Assembly: GCA_024697945.1 (NCBI GenBank)
Contig: JAILRU010000048.1
Location: 1 to 64,000 of the forward strand
DNA from: Bacteroidaceae bacterium
GTDB lineage: Bacteria > Bacteroidota > Bacteroidia > Bacteroidales > Bacteroidaceae
Direction of reading: 5' to 3'
Length of the DNA stretch: 64,000 nucleotides
Shown here: positions 8,111 through 16,855 of the stretch, piece after piece
Layout of the letters: the number at the start of each line of letters is the position of its first letter
Numbering within the stretch: the stretch's first letter is position 1
Notes under the pieces: generated by a model
Database searches by the model: none
What the model was told of the DNA's origin: nothing
What the model saw: only the letters and a program-made list of their open reading frames with translations
Program-made: the position numbers and the translations under genes

Positions 8111-10003
8111 ATGAAAGCTGAGAACAACTACGAACTTGAGAAGCGTAAATACGTGATTGGCGGTGCAGCAGTGGTCATCATCATTGTCTATCTGCTTCGT
8201 CTCTTCACGTTGCAACTGCTCAGCGAAGACTTCAAGGTGAGTGCAGACTCCAATGCTTTCCTGAAGCGCATACAGTATCCTGCCCGAGGTGCCATATCAG
8301 ACCGCAATGGCAAACTGCTCGTTTACAACCAACCGGCTTACGACGTGATGGTCACCATGATAGAACAAGTGGGTGTTGATACCCTGGACCTTTGTGAGAG
8401 TCTCGACATCACTCGAGAATGGTACGAGCACAGAATGGAAGAGATAAAAGACAGAAAGCGCAACCCAGGTTACAGTTCCTACACACAGCAGCTCTTCATG
8501 AGCCAGCTCTCCACAGAAGAGTTCAGCCGGTTCCAGGAGAAACTCTTCCGCTTCCCTGGCTTCTACATTCGTAAGCGTAGTATCCGTCAATACAACTATC
8601 CCAATGCTGCTCATCTACTTGGTGATGTAGGAGAGGTTGGGCCCGAAGACATAGAAGCTGATAAATACTACCGTAGTGGAGACTACATTGGCAAACTTGG
8701 GGTAGAACGCTCATACGAGACTGTGCTACGTGGGGAGAAAGGCATGGAGATTCTCTTGAGAGATGCCAAGGGACGCATCAAAGGGCGCTATCAGAACGGC
8801 AAATTCGACCGTGCTCCTATCCCTGGACGCAACCTGACGATGAGCATAGACATTGAGTTGCAAGCCCTTGGTGAGCGCTTGATGAAAGGCAAACTGGGCA
8901 GCATTGTTGCCATAGAGCCAAGCACAGGCGAAGTGCTGTGTATGGTGTCAAGTCCTACATACGACCCACGCATCATGATTGGCAGACAGCGAGGAAAAAG
9001 TCAGAAACAACTTGCCAAAGACCCACACAAGCCGCTTCTCAATCGTGCCATCATGGGACAATACCCACCAGGCTCTACCTTCAAGACGAGTCAGGCGCTT
9101 ACATACCTGCAGGAGGGCATCATCACTCCAGCTACAGCCTTCCCTTGCAGCCGAGGATTCCATTTCAGGGGACTTACGGTAGGCTGTCACGGACATGGCT
9201 CCCCTCTGCCCCTTGTTCCTGCCATTGCCACCTCATGCAACGGTTACTTCTGCTGGGGACTCTACTACATGTTCGGCAACAGAAGCAAGTACAAGACAGT
9301 ACAAGATGCCATGACGACATGGAAGGACTACATGGTCAGCATGGGATTCGGCTACAAGCTTGGCATCGACCTGCCAGGCGAGAAGCGCGGCATGATTCCT
9401 AATGCAAAGTACTATGACAAAGCATATAAGAAGAGCTGGAGCGGCCTAACTGTCATCAGCATCAGTATCGGACAGGGAGAGGTCAACCTCACACCTTTGC
9501 AGATTGCAAACCTTGGTGCAACTATCGCAAACCGAGGCTATTACATCGTTCCACACGTCATCAAGGAGGTACAGGGCATGCCCCTCGACACGCTCTACAC
9601 AAAGAAGCACTACACGAAGGTTGACCGGCATCACTATGAGACTGTTGTGGCAGGCATGCGTCAGGCTGTACTGGGAGGAACTTGCCGCGTTGCCAACACC
9701 TCCTTCTATGAAGTCTGCGGCAAGACAGGTACTGCTCAGAACCCTCACGGACAGGACCATAGTGTCTTCATGGGATTTGCTCCTCGAGAAGACCCAAAGA
9801 TTGCTATCTGTGTCTATGTGGAGAACGGAAGCTGGGGAGCAACATACGGTGTCCCCATCGGAGCACTCATGATGGAGCAGTACATCAACGGCAAGCTCTC
9901 CGAGGCAAGTCAAACCCGTGCCACAGAGTTTGAGAACAAGCATCTTTATCGTGTGGACAATGGACCACAGACAATAGTCAACAGTCAGAATGAAAAACTC
10001 TAA
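8111..10003 (+). CDS. mrdA: Penicillin-binding protein 2, elongation transpeptidase
   Basis: PBP2 cross-links peptidoglycan during cell elongation. One N-terminal membrane anchor lies at about residues 17-36, then the PBP dimerisation domain (YPARGAISDRNGKLL) and the transpeptidase domain. The three active-site motifs are intact: S322-T-F-K325, S375-C-N377 and K538-T-G540. The 630-residue length is typical. The last 15 or so codons (nt 9955-10000) consist of the GACAATGGACC/ATAGTCAACAGTC kind of microrepeat found in spacers, suggesting a repeat-derived tail. The end overlaps rodA by 14 bases, so the glycosyltransferase and transpeptidase are made as a coupled pair. Confidence 0.97.
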   Translation: MKAENNYELEKRKYVIGGAAVVIIIVYLLRLFTLQLLSEDFKVSADSNAFLKRIQYPARGAISDRNGKLLVYNQPAYDVMVTMIEQVGVDTLDLCESLDITREWYEHRMEEIKDRKRNPGYSSYTQQLFMSQLSTEEFSRFQEKLFRFPGFYIRKRSIRQYNYPNAAHLLGDVGEVGPEDIEADKYYRSGDYIGKLGVERSYETVLRGEKGMEILLRDAKGRIKGRYQNGKFDRAPIPGRNLTMSIDIELQALGERLMKGKLGSIVAIEPSTGEVLCMVSSPTYDPRIMIGRQRGKSQKQLAKDPHKPLLNRAIMGQYPPGSTFKTSQALTYLQEGIITPATAFPCSRGFHFRGLTVGCHGHGSPLPLVPAIATSCNGYFCWGLYYMFGNRSKYKTVQDAMTTWKDYMVSMGFGYKLGIDLPGEKRGMIPNAKYYDKAYKKSWSGLTVISISIGQGEVNLTPLQIANLGATIANRGYYIVPHVIKEVQGMPLDTLYTKKHYTKVDRHHYETVVAGMRQAVLGGTCRVANTSFYEVCGKTGTAQNPHGQDHSVFMGFAPREDPKIAICVYVENGSWGATYGVPIGALMMEQYINGKLSEASQTRATEFENKHLYRVDNGPQTIVNSQNEKL

Positions 10004-11498
10004 ACAAGAAAAGAAGGCACCATCGCTATTTAAGTCGCTCGACTGGCTTACCATCTTCATATACGTGGTACTGCTGGCATTGGGTTGGATGAGTGTGTGC
10101 GGTGCCAGCTATGACTACGACCAGGCTGGCAGCATCATTGACTTCTCTACCCGCAGCGGCATGCAAATAGTCTGGATAGGCAGTTCGTTGCTCCTTGCCT
10201 CCCTCATCCTCATGACAGACGACCGACTCTTTGAGACACTCTCCTACATTATATATATATGTTTCATCGGGCTGCTGTTTGCCACACCCTTCCTGGCACA
10301 TGACATCAAGGGTTCCATGTCGTGGATAAAGATAGGAAACTCCAGCATTCAGCCAGCAGAATTTGCCAAGTTCGGTGTAGCACTCTGTCTAGCAAAAGTC
10401 ATAAGCACTTACAACTTCGATGTCAGGAAGTGGCGCGACTTCATAATATGCATCGCAATAATTGTTGTCCCGATGGGACTGATTATAATGCAGAAAGAGA
10501 CAGGTACAGCCTTGGTCTATAGTGCATTCTTCCTTATGCTCTATCGCGAGGGGATGCCTGGTTGCCTGCTCTTCACCGCTCTATCGGCAGTAGTATATTT
10601 TGTGGTAGGAGTTCGCTTTGCAGAAGATCCGCTCTTGGGAGTCGAGGAGATGAGTCTCGGACACGGACTTGTCATGTTTCTCATACAAATTTTCACGACA
10701 GGACTACTCCTGGTCTATGGGAACAAGGAGCAAGGGACGAAGAACAAGAGCACCTTCATCAGGATGTTCCTCTACATGTTGCTCATCGACTGTGCTGCCA
10801 TTTTCGTAGCCCGTTATATCTATCCCTGCAATTCCGTATGGGCAATGGTCTTTGCCTGTGGAGCATCAGGTCTCTATCTGCTCTACCTTGCCCTGCGTGA
10901 CCGATTCCTCCAATACTGCCTCATTGCCCTTTTCACGTTGGGGAGCATGGGATTCTTCTATTCCGCAGACTTCGTGATGAACAGAATCATGGAGCCCCAT
11001 CAGCAGACACGTATCCGAGTGCTGCTTGGTCTGGAGGACGACCCCAGAGGTGCAGGATATAATGTCATACAGGCCAAGATAGCCATCGGTTCGGGCGGGT
11101 TGGAAGGCAAGGGTTTCCTCAACGGCACACAGACCAAGCTGAAATACGTGCCGGAGCAGGACACCGACTTCATCTTCTGTACTGTTGGCGAGGAAGAAGG
11201 CTTCATAGGCTGTGCCATCGTACTGCTGCTTTTCTTGTCGCTCATACTGAGGCTCTTGTATTTGTCAGAGAGACAGCCCTACACGTTCGGCAGGGTATAT
11301 GGATACAGTGTGCTGAGCATCTTCCTTTTCCATGTCTTTATTAACGTCGGCATGGTGCTCGGATTGACTCCAGTCATAGGCATTCCACTGCCATTCTTCA
11401 GCTATGGTGGCTCATCGCTCTGGGGATTCACAATTCTGCTGTTTATCTTCCTCAGAATAGACGCCGGACGCCTTAGAGTTCACAATTCAAAACAGTAA
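9990..11498 (+). CDS. rodA: SEDS peptidoglycan glycosyltransferase RodA
   Basis: RodA polymerises glycan strands and works with PBP2. It is a polytopic membrane protein with about ten helices. SEDS signatures are visible: SIQPAEFAKFGVALCLAK (about residues 115-132), QKETGTALVYSAFF, PEQDTDFIFCTVGEEEGF and the C-terminal IPLPFFSYGGSSLWGF. At 502 residues it is longer than enteric RodA (about 370), owing mainly to an expanded middle region (about 220-310). That region includes NKEQGTKNKS at nt 10719-10752, encoded by an AACAAGG-type microrepeat. It is the last gene of the rod operon. Confidence 0.96.
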   Translation: MKNSKQEKKAPSLFKSLDWLTIFIYVVLLALGWMSVCGASYDYDQAGSIIDFSTRSGMQIVWIGSSLLLASLILMTDDRLFETLSYIIYICFIGLLFATPFLAHDIKGSMSWIKIGNSSIQPAEFAKFGVALCLAKVISTYNFDVRKWRDFIICIAIIVVPMGLIIMQKETGTALVYSAFFLMLYREGMPGCLLFTALSAVVYFVVGVRFAEDPLLGVEEMSLGHGLVMFLIQIFTTGLLLVYGNKEQGTKNKSTFIRMFLYMLLIDCAAIFVARYIYPCNSVWAMVFACGASGLYLLYLALRDRFLQYCLIALFTLGSMGFFYSADFVMNRIMEPHQQTRIRVLLGLEDDPRGAGYNVIQAKIAIGSGGLEGKGFLNGTQTKLKYVPEQDTDFIFCTVGEEEGFIGCAIVLLLFLSLILRLLYLSERQPYTFGRVYGYSVLSIFLFHVFINVGMVLGLTPVIGIPLPFFSYGGSSLWGFTILLFIFLRIDAGRLRVHNSKQ

Positions 11499-11555
11499 TT
11501 TGACATTTAATGAAAAAAAATCTTAATTCTCGCTTTCTAATTCTTAAAATTTTTA

Positions 11556-11563
11556 TAAATTTG
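11556..11563 (+). promoter_or_regulatory. -7 box of first fasciclin gene
   Basis: TAAATTTGCACG at 11556 fits the Bacteroidetes -7 element TAnnTTTG. The base composition upstream is AT-rich, but there is no clean TTTG 19 bases away. Confidence 0.5.
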
Positions 11564-11620
11564 CACGAAATAACTAACATCTTTTAAAAACCGATTGAAT
11601 TAATTGCCTTAATTTCTAAT

Positions 11621-13756
11621 ATGAAAAAGAGCCTATTAAATGCACTCGCAATTATCACCCTGGTGATGGCAGGATGTACCGAAGACATTGACACCTCGGC
11701 ACGCTATGTATTCAAGGAAGAAACCATCACAAGCTACCTGAGCAAACACGAGCAGTACAGCGAATACTACCGTCTGCTTGGTGAGGTCATGGTTAGTAAC
11801 ATCAGTGAGACCAACGTACGTCAGCTGCTCTCAGCACGCGGACACTACACAGTCTTTGCACCAACCAACGATGCCATTCAGGAGTATCTCGACTCCCTTG
11901 TTTCTCAGGGACTCCTCACAGAGGCAAACTGGGAATCCTTCCCCAGTCAGCGGAAACTTGACTCCATCCGTCAGGTCATAGTCTTCAACAGTATCATCGA
12001 CAGTGGCGATGACTATAGCTACTATGAGATAAACGGATTCCCGCCACAGACATCCACATCCTCCAGTGTGGAGATTCCTCTGCCCAACATGAACGACCGC
12101 AAACTTGTAGTGCAATACACCGATGTGGCAGACAGCCTGTACATCAACGACTGCTTCATAGACATCAAGAACCGCGACATCCTCTGCATCAATGGTGTCA
12201 TCCATGCCATGCACAATGTCATTTCGCCCAGCAACAACACAATGGACTACCTGCTGAGGAAGTACATTGAGAACGAGAAGAGCAACTATGTCGTTTCTGC
12301 AAAGATAGTCCAGGCATGTGGACTGTTTGACCAGCTCTCCGTTTGGCGTGATGACAAATATGAGGAAATCTTCGAGGCAGGCGCAAGGATACCGACCAGC
12401 ATGGATAGCTATGAGGACAATACCAAGCAGACTTTCCATACGCCAGAGCATCGCTACATCGGCTTCACCTTCTTTGCTGAGACCGATAAATTCTGGGCTA
12501 ATGCCATTGGGAAGGATGTTACGGAAATCACATTAGAGGACGTCATGGAATACCTTGACGCAGAAGGTGTTTATCCCGAGGCAAAACGCGACAACAACTA
12601 CAAGTCCGAAGACAACCTACTATATCAGTTCATCACCTATCATTTCCTCCCAGAGCGTCTGAGTGCAGACAAGCTTGTCTATCACTACAACGAGAAGGGT
12701 TACAACCTGAACAACAAGACTCCGACTGTGCCCGTGATGGAGTATTACACCACTATGGGTAAGCGCCGTCTGCTGAAGCTCTTTGAGAGCCGCGAGAGCA
12801 ATGGTGTCTATATCAACCGTTTCCCGAATCTTGACAATGAACGCAGGGGCTCATATCATGAGATTTCCTGTGATGCCGACAAGGTTGGTATTAAAGTGGG
12901 TGAACCAAATCTTGTTGGTGAGAACAACATCCGCAATGGTATCATCTATCCCATCGACAAGCTGTTGTACTATAGCTACGAGACACGTGCCAACCTGCAG
13001 AAGTATCGTATCCGTTGGGCTGTGCCAAGCATGTGGCCAGAGTTCATGAACAACGACATCCGTTGCTCCGAGATTACAGACGAGAAGCACAAGAACGTCT
13101 ATATTCCCACAGACGAGCAATACAAGTATCTCGAGGATGTGGACATCTCCAAGGACACTGAGTTCTACTATTGGACAGGTCGTGGCAATGGCTGGCAGAA
13201 CATGCAGGGCGATGAGATGACCATCCGTGGACTCACAGACTGCATCATGCGACTCCCGCCAGTTCCCATGCGTGGCACCTACGAGTTGAGATTTGCCATC
13301 CAGTCTGGTGGTAACAAGCGCGGCATGGTACAGTTCTACTGGGGCAGCAATAAGGACAAGCTTGCTGCTATGGGTATTCCTATGGACCTCCGCCAGGCAG
13401 CAGACAATACACTTCATACTCTGGGAGGTAATGTACCAAGTGACATCGGTTACGCACAAGACACTGACGATGACGACTACAACGCAGAGGTTGACAAGCG
13501 TATGCGTAACTTCGGCTTCATGAAGGGCTGTAACCAGTACTGCGCAGGCGGACCTGGTACTTCTACAATGATGCGAGGCTCCAACATCTGCATACGTCGT
13601 ATCATCATACGTGAGACGATGGATCCCGATGTAACCTACTACATCAGGTTCAAGACTGTGATGGACAGCAAGCTGCTCTTCTTCTACATGGACTACATGG
13701 AGTATTGCGCCAAGGAAGTCTATGACAACCCCGAACATCCGGAAGACATCTGGTAA
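11621..13756 (+). CDS. Fasciclin-domain surface lipoprotein, copy 1
   Basis: The 711-residue protein has a lipoprotein signal peptide (ALAIITLVMAGC, lipid Cys at about 19). A FAS1 domain follows at about residues 35-205, recognised by LLSARGHYTVFAPTNDAIQEYL and the distal INGVIHAMHNVI motif. A second, divergent FAS1-like region (about 230-480) and a C-terminal beta-rich domain follow. Such proteins sit on the outer membrane and are usually adhesion or glycan-associated. It is a paralogue of the protein at 14722-16854; they share ARYVFKE, PVMEYYTTMGKRRLLK and a PE.PEDIW C-terminus. No SusC/SusD pair is nearby, unlike many family members. The role is unknown. Confidence 0.88.
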   Translation: MKKSLLNALAIITLVMAGCTEDIDTSARYVFKEETITSYLSKHEQYSEYYRLLGEVMVSNISETNVRQLLSARGHYTVFAPTNDAIQEYLDSLVSQGLLTEANWESFPSQRKLDSIRQVIVFNSIIDSGDDYSYYEINGFPPQTSTSSSVEIPLPNMNDRKLVVQYTDVADSLYINDCFIDIKNRDILCINGVIHAMHNVISPSNNTMDYLLRKYIENEKSNYVVSAKIVQACGLFDQLSVWRDDKYEEIFEAGARIPTSMDSYEDNTKQTFHTPEHRYIGFTFFAETDKFWANAIGKDVTEITLEDVMEYLDAEGVYPEAKRDNNYKSEDNLLYQFITYHFLPERLSADKLVYHYNEKGYNLNNKTPTVPVMEYYTTMGKRRLLKLFESRESNGVYINRFPNLDNERRGSYHEISCDADKVGIKVGEPNLVGENNIRNGIIYPIDKLLYYSYETRANLQKYRIRWAVPSMWPEFMNNDIRCSEITDEKHKNVYIPTDEQYKYLEDVDISKDTEFYYWTGRGNGWQNMQGDEMTIRGLTDCIMRLPPVPMRGTYELRFAIQSGGNKRGMVQFYWGSNKDKLAAMGIPMDLRQAADNTLHTLGGNVPSDIGYAQDTDDDDYNAEVDKRMRNFGFMKGCNQYCAGGPGTSTMMRGSNICIRRIIIRETMDPDVTYYIRFKTVMDSKLLFFYMDYMEYCAKEVYDNPEHPEDIW

Positions 13757-13782
13757 GACAGCCACACACAAAACAAATATAA

Positions 13783-13820
13783 TTAGGGATGCGCCAAAAA
13801 GTGCATCCCTAAATTTATTT
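13783..13820 (+). terminator. Terminator of first fasciclin gene
   Basis: A perfect 10-bp stem (TTAGGGATGC with GCATCCCTAA) around a 10-base loop is followed by ATTTATTTTA, 27 bases after the stop codon. Confidence 0.75.
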
Positions 13821-13882
13821 TATGGATTATTATGTGTATTCAGTACCCAATTCTGATGTCGTGGCGGGGAGGGTTGGCAGAT

Positions 13883-14047
13883 TATCGTTATCAATTGGAG
13901 TCCCGCGAATCCGCCACAAGCGACCTTTCCCTTTGCACGTAGCGTGCCGTCCTTCCTGTCGGAGCGATAGTATTCCTTGGCAGGAAGGATTAGTAATCCT
14001 ATGAAGATAGGGATAGTAATCCTTCGACGATAGGGATAGGACGCTAA
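13883..14047 (+). repeat. Interspersed mosaic repeat, copy A
   Basis: This 165-bp stretch recurs in inverted orientation at 31766-32016. Flanks are nearly identical (TATCGTTATCAATTGGAGTC at one end, GATAGGACGCTAA at the other). The core carries three tandem imperfect-palindromic units of about 23 bp, such as GGATAGTAATCCTTCGACGA. Copy B has four units and an extra 63-bp palindrome. It contains no reading frame and lies in the 959-bp gap 13757-14715 between the fasciclin genes. Confidence 0.9.
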
Positions 14048-14061
14048 CGAACAAACAACCA

Positions 14062-14134
14062 GTCGCGTCATTTTTGCGGAAAGGTAGCTCTGCAATTGTG
14101 GAAAGGCCTTTGCGCAAAATATCAAAGGCTTTTG
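14062..14134 (+). repeat. 73-bp interspersed repeat, copy 1
   Basis: About 60 of 73 bases match 47627-47699 without gaps. It begins with GTCGCGTCATTTTTGCGGAA and ends in two AAAGGC-TTTG motifs. In the second copy its first bases are the 3' arm of the tRNA-Thr terminator. It follows copy A of the mosaic repeat directly. Confidence 0.8.
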
Positions 14135-14145
14135 TCGAAAGCACC

Positions 14146-14315
14146 TCAAACGCCTCAAACGTCTTTGCGTCTTTTAGCAAAAACACAGCATACGGTTGGT
14201 GGGGGACGAACAGAATATACATTATATATAATAATTAATAATAATGTACGTCAGTTTGGAGTGTGTCCATAATGTGCGTCTCAAAAAAAACACGTAAGAC
14301 GTTTGAGGCGTTTGA
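14146..14315. repeat. 20-bp perfect inverted repeat, 130-bp spacer
   Basis: TCAAACGCCTCAAACGTCTT at 14146-14165 is exactly complementary to 14296-14315. Within the spacer is an AT-rich stretch with further TACATTAT/ATAATGTAC symmetry (about 14218-14249). No gene is seen. It may be a small inverted-repeat element or a long RNA stem. Confidence 0.75.
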
Positions 14316-14409
14316 GACGTCCCCATGAAGATGTGTTACTCCTGCTTTTGTTTACAAATTTTAACATGAGGTTTTTGCGAAATCCATCTACAAACCATCA
14401 AAAATGTCG

Positions 14410-14436
14410 TACCTTTGCAGCGTGATTCTTACACGC
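14410..14436 (+). promoter_or_regulatory. Orphan -7 box followed by hairpin
   Basis: TACCTTTG at 14410-14417 is an exact -7 element. It is followed at once by a GCGTG...CACGC hairpin (14419-14435) and then a block containing AAAGGCGCAATGTTA, also present at 37130. No open frame follows and no -33 TTTG is at the right distance. It could drive a small RNA. Confidence 0.3.
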
Positions 14437-14618
14437 TTTAGCGGAAAGGCGCAATGTTAGATGCGGACGTAGTCGCGGAAGAAAAGGTAAAAAATTAAAA
14501 AGGTTTGAATGTGTAAAAGTGAAAAATGTATCAATTATGGACGGTTGGGGGCTTGAAGTCTTGAAATTTTGAATTAATTGTTGTAAATTTGACTACGTCG
14601 AAAGTACTTCCGCTCGAC

Positions 14619-14679
14619 AATAAAAAGAAAAACTTTGGTTTTCTTTTGTATTGTGCTCGCTTATTCGTACCTTTGCACA
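14619..14679 (+). promoter_or_regulatory. Promoter of second fasciclin gene
   Basis: TTTG at 14645-14648, 19 bases, TACCTTTG at 14668-14675: an exact consensus fit. The 61-bp block is a near copy of the purH promoter at 4835-4896, with about six differences including one gap. Confidence 0.85.
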
Positions 14680-14721
14680 CGGCCTGCGGCCTAAATAAAA
14701 ATTATAAATGATAGATTGACT

Positions 14722-16854
14722 ATGGACTATGGACTCATAACTATGGACTATGTCTGTCGTCCGCTGTTTGTTGTCCTGGTTGCTATTCTTCTGCTGACTG
14801 CTTGTCAGGAGGATGTGGATATGTCGGCGCGCTATGTTTTCAAGGAATATACGATAACTGACTACCTGAAGAACCATCCCGATGATTACAGCACTTATTG
14901 TGACCTGCTCTACAAGGTACCTGTCGGCGTGGTCAGTGAGACTACCCTGGGACAGCTTCTCTCAGCCAGAGGTCACTATACAGTCTTCGCCCCAACCAAC
15001 GCAGCTATCGACAGTTTCCTGGTTGAACTGTGCCGAAAGGAACCCGAACTGATGAGTGCTCCCACGTGGGATGCCTTCTACTCGGAGGTGAAACGGGACT
15101 CCATACGCAAAGTCATTGTTATGAACAGCATCATCGACGGAGGGGATGTGGATGTTTACCATACTTACGATTTCCCAACCCAGAACAACAGCGAGTTTGT
15201 CAGGAGCAATATGATGGACCGGAAACTGATGGTGAACTATACGAAGCAACCCGATGAGATTCTCATCAACGACTGCCCCATCAACATCAAAAACCGTGAT
15301 ATCCCTGCCATAAACGGCATCATTCACCAAATGGAGAAGGTAATTGCACCGGAAAACAATACGATGGCTACCATGCTGAGTGAATACATTTCGGGTAAGA
15401 AGGTGGGCTTCTCCATCATGGCCCGCCTGTGTCTGGCTTGCGGACTGATGGACACGCTTTCAAAGGTGAGGGACGAAACGTATGAACGGCTCTACCAGAC
15501 AGGACTCATCGCCTCCAAGGTTCCAGCTAATGGCATGGCCTCTGTCACCCCTGGCTATTCCTTCTCACCCAAGCACAGGAAGTACGGCTTCACCATTTTT
15601 GCAGAACCCGATTCCTTCTGGGAAATGGAGTTGGGGAAGGCAGCCTCGGAAATATCGCTGGCAGAGGTTCAGAACTGGGTTGAGGCTCAGGGCTTCTATC
15701 CGGAGTATCAAGCCACAGAGGATTATAAGGCCGAGAACAACCTGCTCTACCAGTGGACCACCTATCATGTCATAGACTACAAGCTGGCTCCCAACCGCCT
15801 CGTGTTCCATTTCTGCGAATACGGCTACAGGTATTCCTCCAGCACCAAGTACACCATTCCTGTGATGGAATACTACACGACAATGGGCAAGCGACGCCTC
15901 CTGAAGATTTACGAGAGTCCTGAGTCAGACGGCATCTACCTGAACCGCTTCCCCATCATTGACAGTGGTAGGACAGGCTCTGGGCACGAAATAGGCTGTG
16001 ACCCAGAAAACACGGGAAACCGAGTTGACAGGGAAGACCCCGACCTGGAACTCCACAGCGCTACAAACGGATACATGTATGCCATAGACAAGCCACTGGC
16101 CTTCTCCCAGGATGTGAGGGACAAGTTGGGTAAGCAACGAATACGCATGGATGCCATGAGCTGGTTCCAAGAGGCTGAGAACAGCGACATACGCTGTCAG
16201 CTGATAGATGACAATGAACACGGCTGGGTGCATATACCCTACGATGCCGAATACCACTTCTTCAAGAACCTCAACATCAACGAGGGCTCATCCTTCGTCT
16301 ATTGCAACGGATACGGGAAGAACTGGAGCAACTACTGCTGCGATGAGATAAAGTGCGTGGGACGATGGGACCTGACGTTCAAATTGCCTCCCGTTCCCAA
16401 ACGCAACACGTATGAAATCCGCTACCGTGTGATTGCTAATGACAACCGTGGAGTAGCTCAGATTTATTTCGGGAAAGACCCGAACAAGATGTATGCTGCT
16501 GGCATCCCAGTGGATTTGACGATGGGAGGAGATAACCCACGCACGGGATGGGCAGCTGATACGGACGACCAGGATTATAATGCTGAGGTTGACAAGCGCA
16601 TGCGCAATTTGGGATACATGAAAGGCGAGCGTTCCATCGACTGCCTGAACTATTCTGCCAACTCCAGGTCCACCACTATGCGACACATCATCCGGCACAT
16701 CTTTATCCGACAGACTATGGACCCCGATGAGACCTATTATATAAGGTTTAAGAGTGTTCTGGACAAGATTACGCCAGAATTCTACATGGATGGGCTGGAA
16801 TGGTGTCCCAAGGAGGTTTATGACAATCCCGAAACGCCGGAAGATATCTGGTGA
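14722..16854 (+). CDS. Fasciclin-domain surface lipoprotein, copy 2
   Basis: This paralogue of 11621-13756 shares its domain order: lipoprotein signal (VVLVAILLLTAC), FAS1 domain with LLSARGHYTVFAPTNAAIDSFL, divergent second FAS1-like region and a C-terminal domain ending PETPEDIW. In-frame starts are ATG 14722 and ATG 14743. The first eight or so codons are a GGACTATG microrepeat, so 14743 (MDYVCRPLFV) may be the true start. It has its own promoter, so the pair is not a simple operon. It converges on the MATE gene with one base between stop codons and no terminator. The outer-surface location is inferred from the lipobox. Confidence 0.87.
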   Translation: MDYGLITMDYVCRPLFVVLVAILLLTACQEDVDMSARYVFKEYTITDYLKNHPDDYSTYCDLLYKVPVGVVSETTLGQLLSARGHYTVFAPTNAAIDSFLVELCRKEPELMSAPTWDAFYSEVKRDSIRKVIVMNSIIDGGDVDVYHTYDFPTQNNSEFVRSNMMDRKLMVNYTKQPDEILINDCPINIKNRDIPAINGIIHQMEKVIAPENNTMATMLSEYISGKKVGFSIMARLCLACGLMDTLSKVRDETYERLYQTGLIASKVPANGMASVTPGYSFSPKHRKYGFTIFAEPDSFWEMELGKAASEISLAEVQNWVEAQGFYPEYQATEDYKAENNLLYQWTTYHVIDYKLAPNRLVFHFCEYGYRYSSSTKYTIPVMEYYTTMGKRRLLKIYESPESDGIYLNRFPIIDSGRTGSGHEIGCDPENTGNRVDREDPDLELHSATNGYMYAIDKPLAFSQDVRDKLGKQRIRMDAMSWFQEAENSDIRCQLIDDNEHGWVHIPYDAEYHFFKNLNINEGSSFVYCNGYGKNWSNYCCDEIKCVGRWDLTFKLPPVPKRNTYEIRYRVIANDNRGVAQIYFGKDPNKMYAAGIPVDLTMGGDNPRTGWAADTDDQDYNAEVDKRMRNLGYMKGERSIDCLNYSANSRSTTMRHIIRHIFIRQTMDPDETYYIRFKSVLDKITPEFYMDGLEWCPKEVYDNPETPEDIW

Positions 16855-16855
16855 A

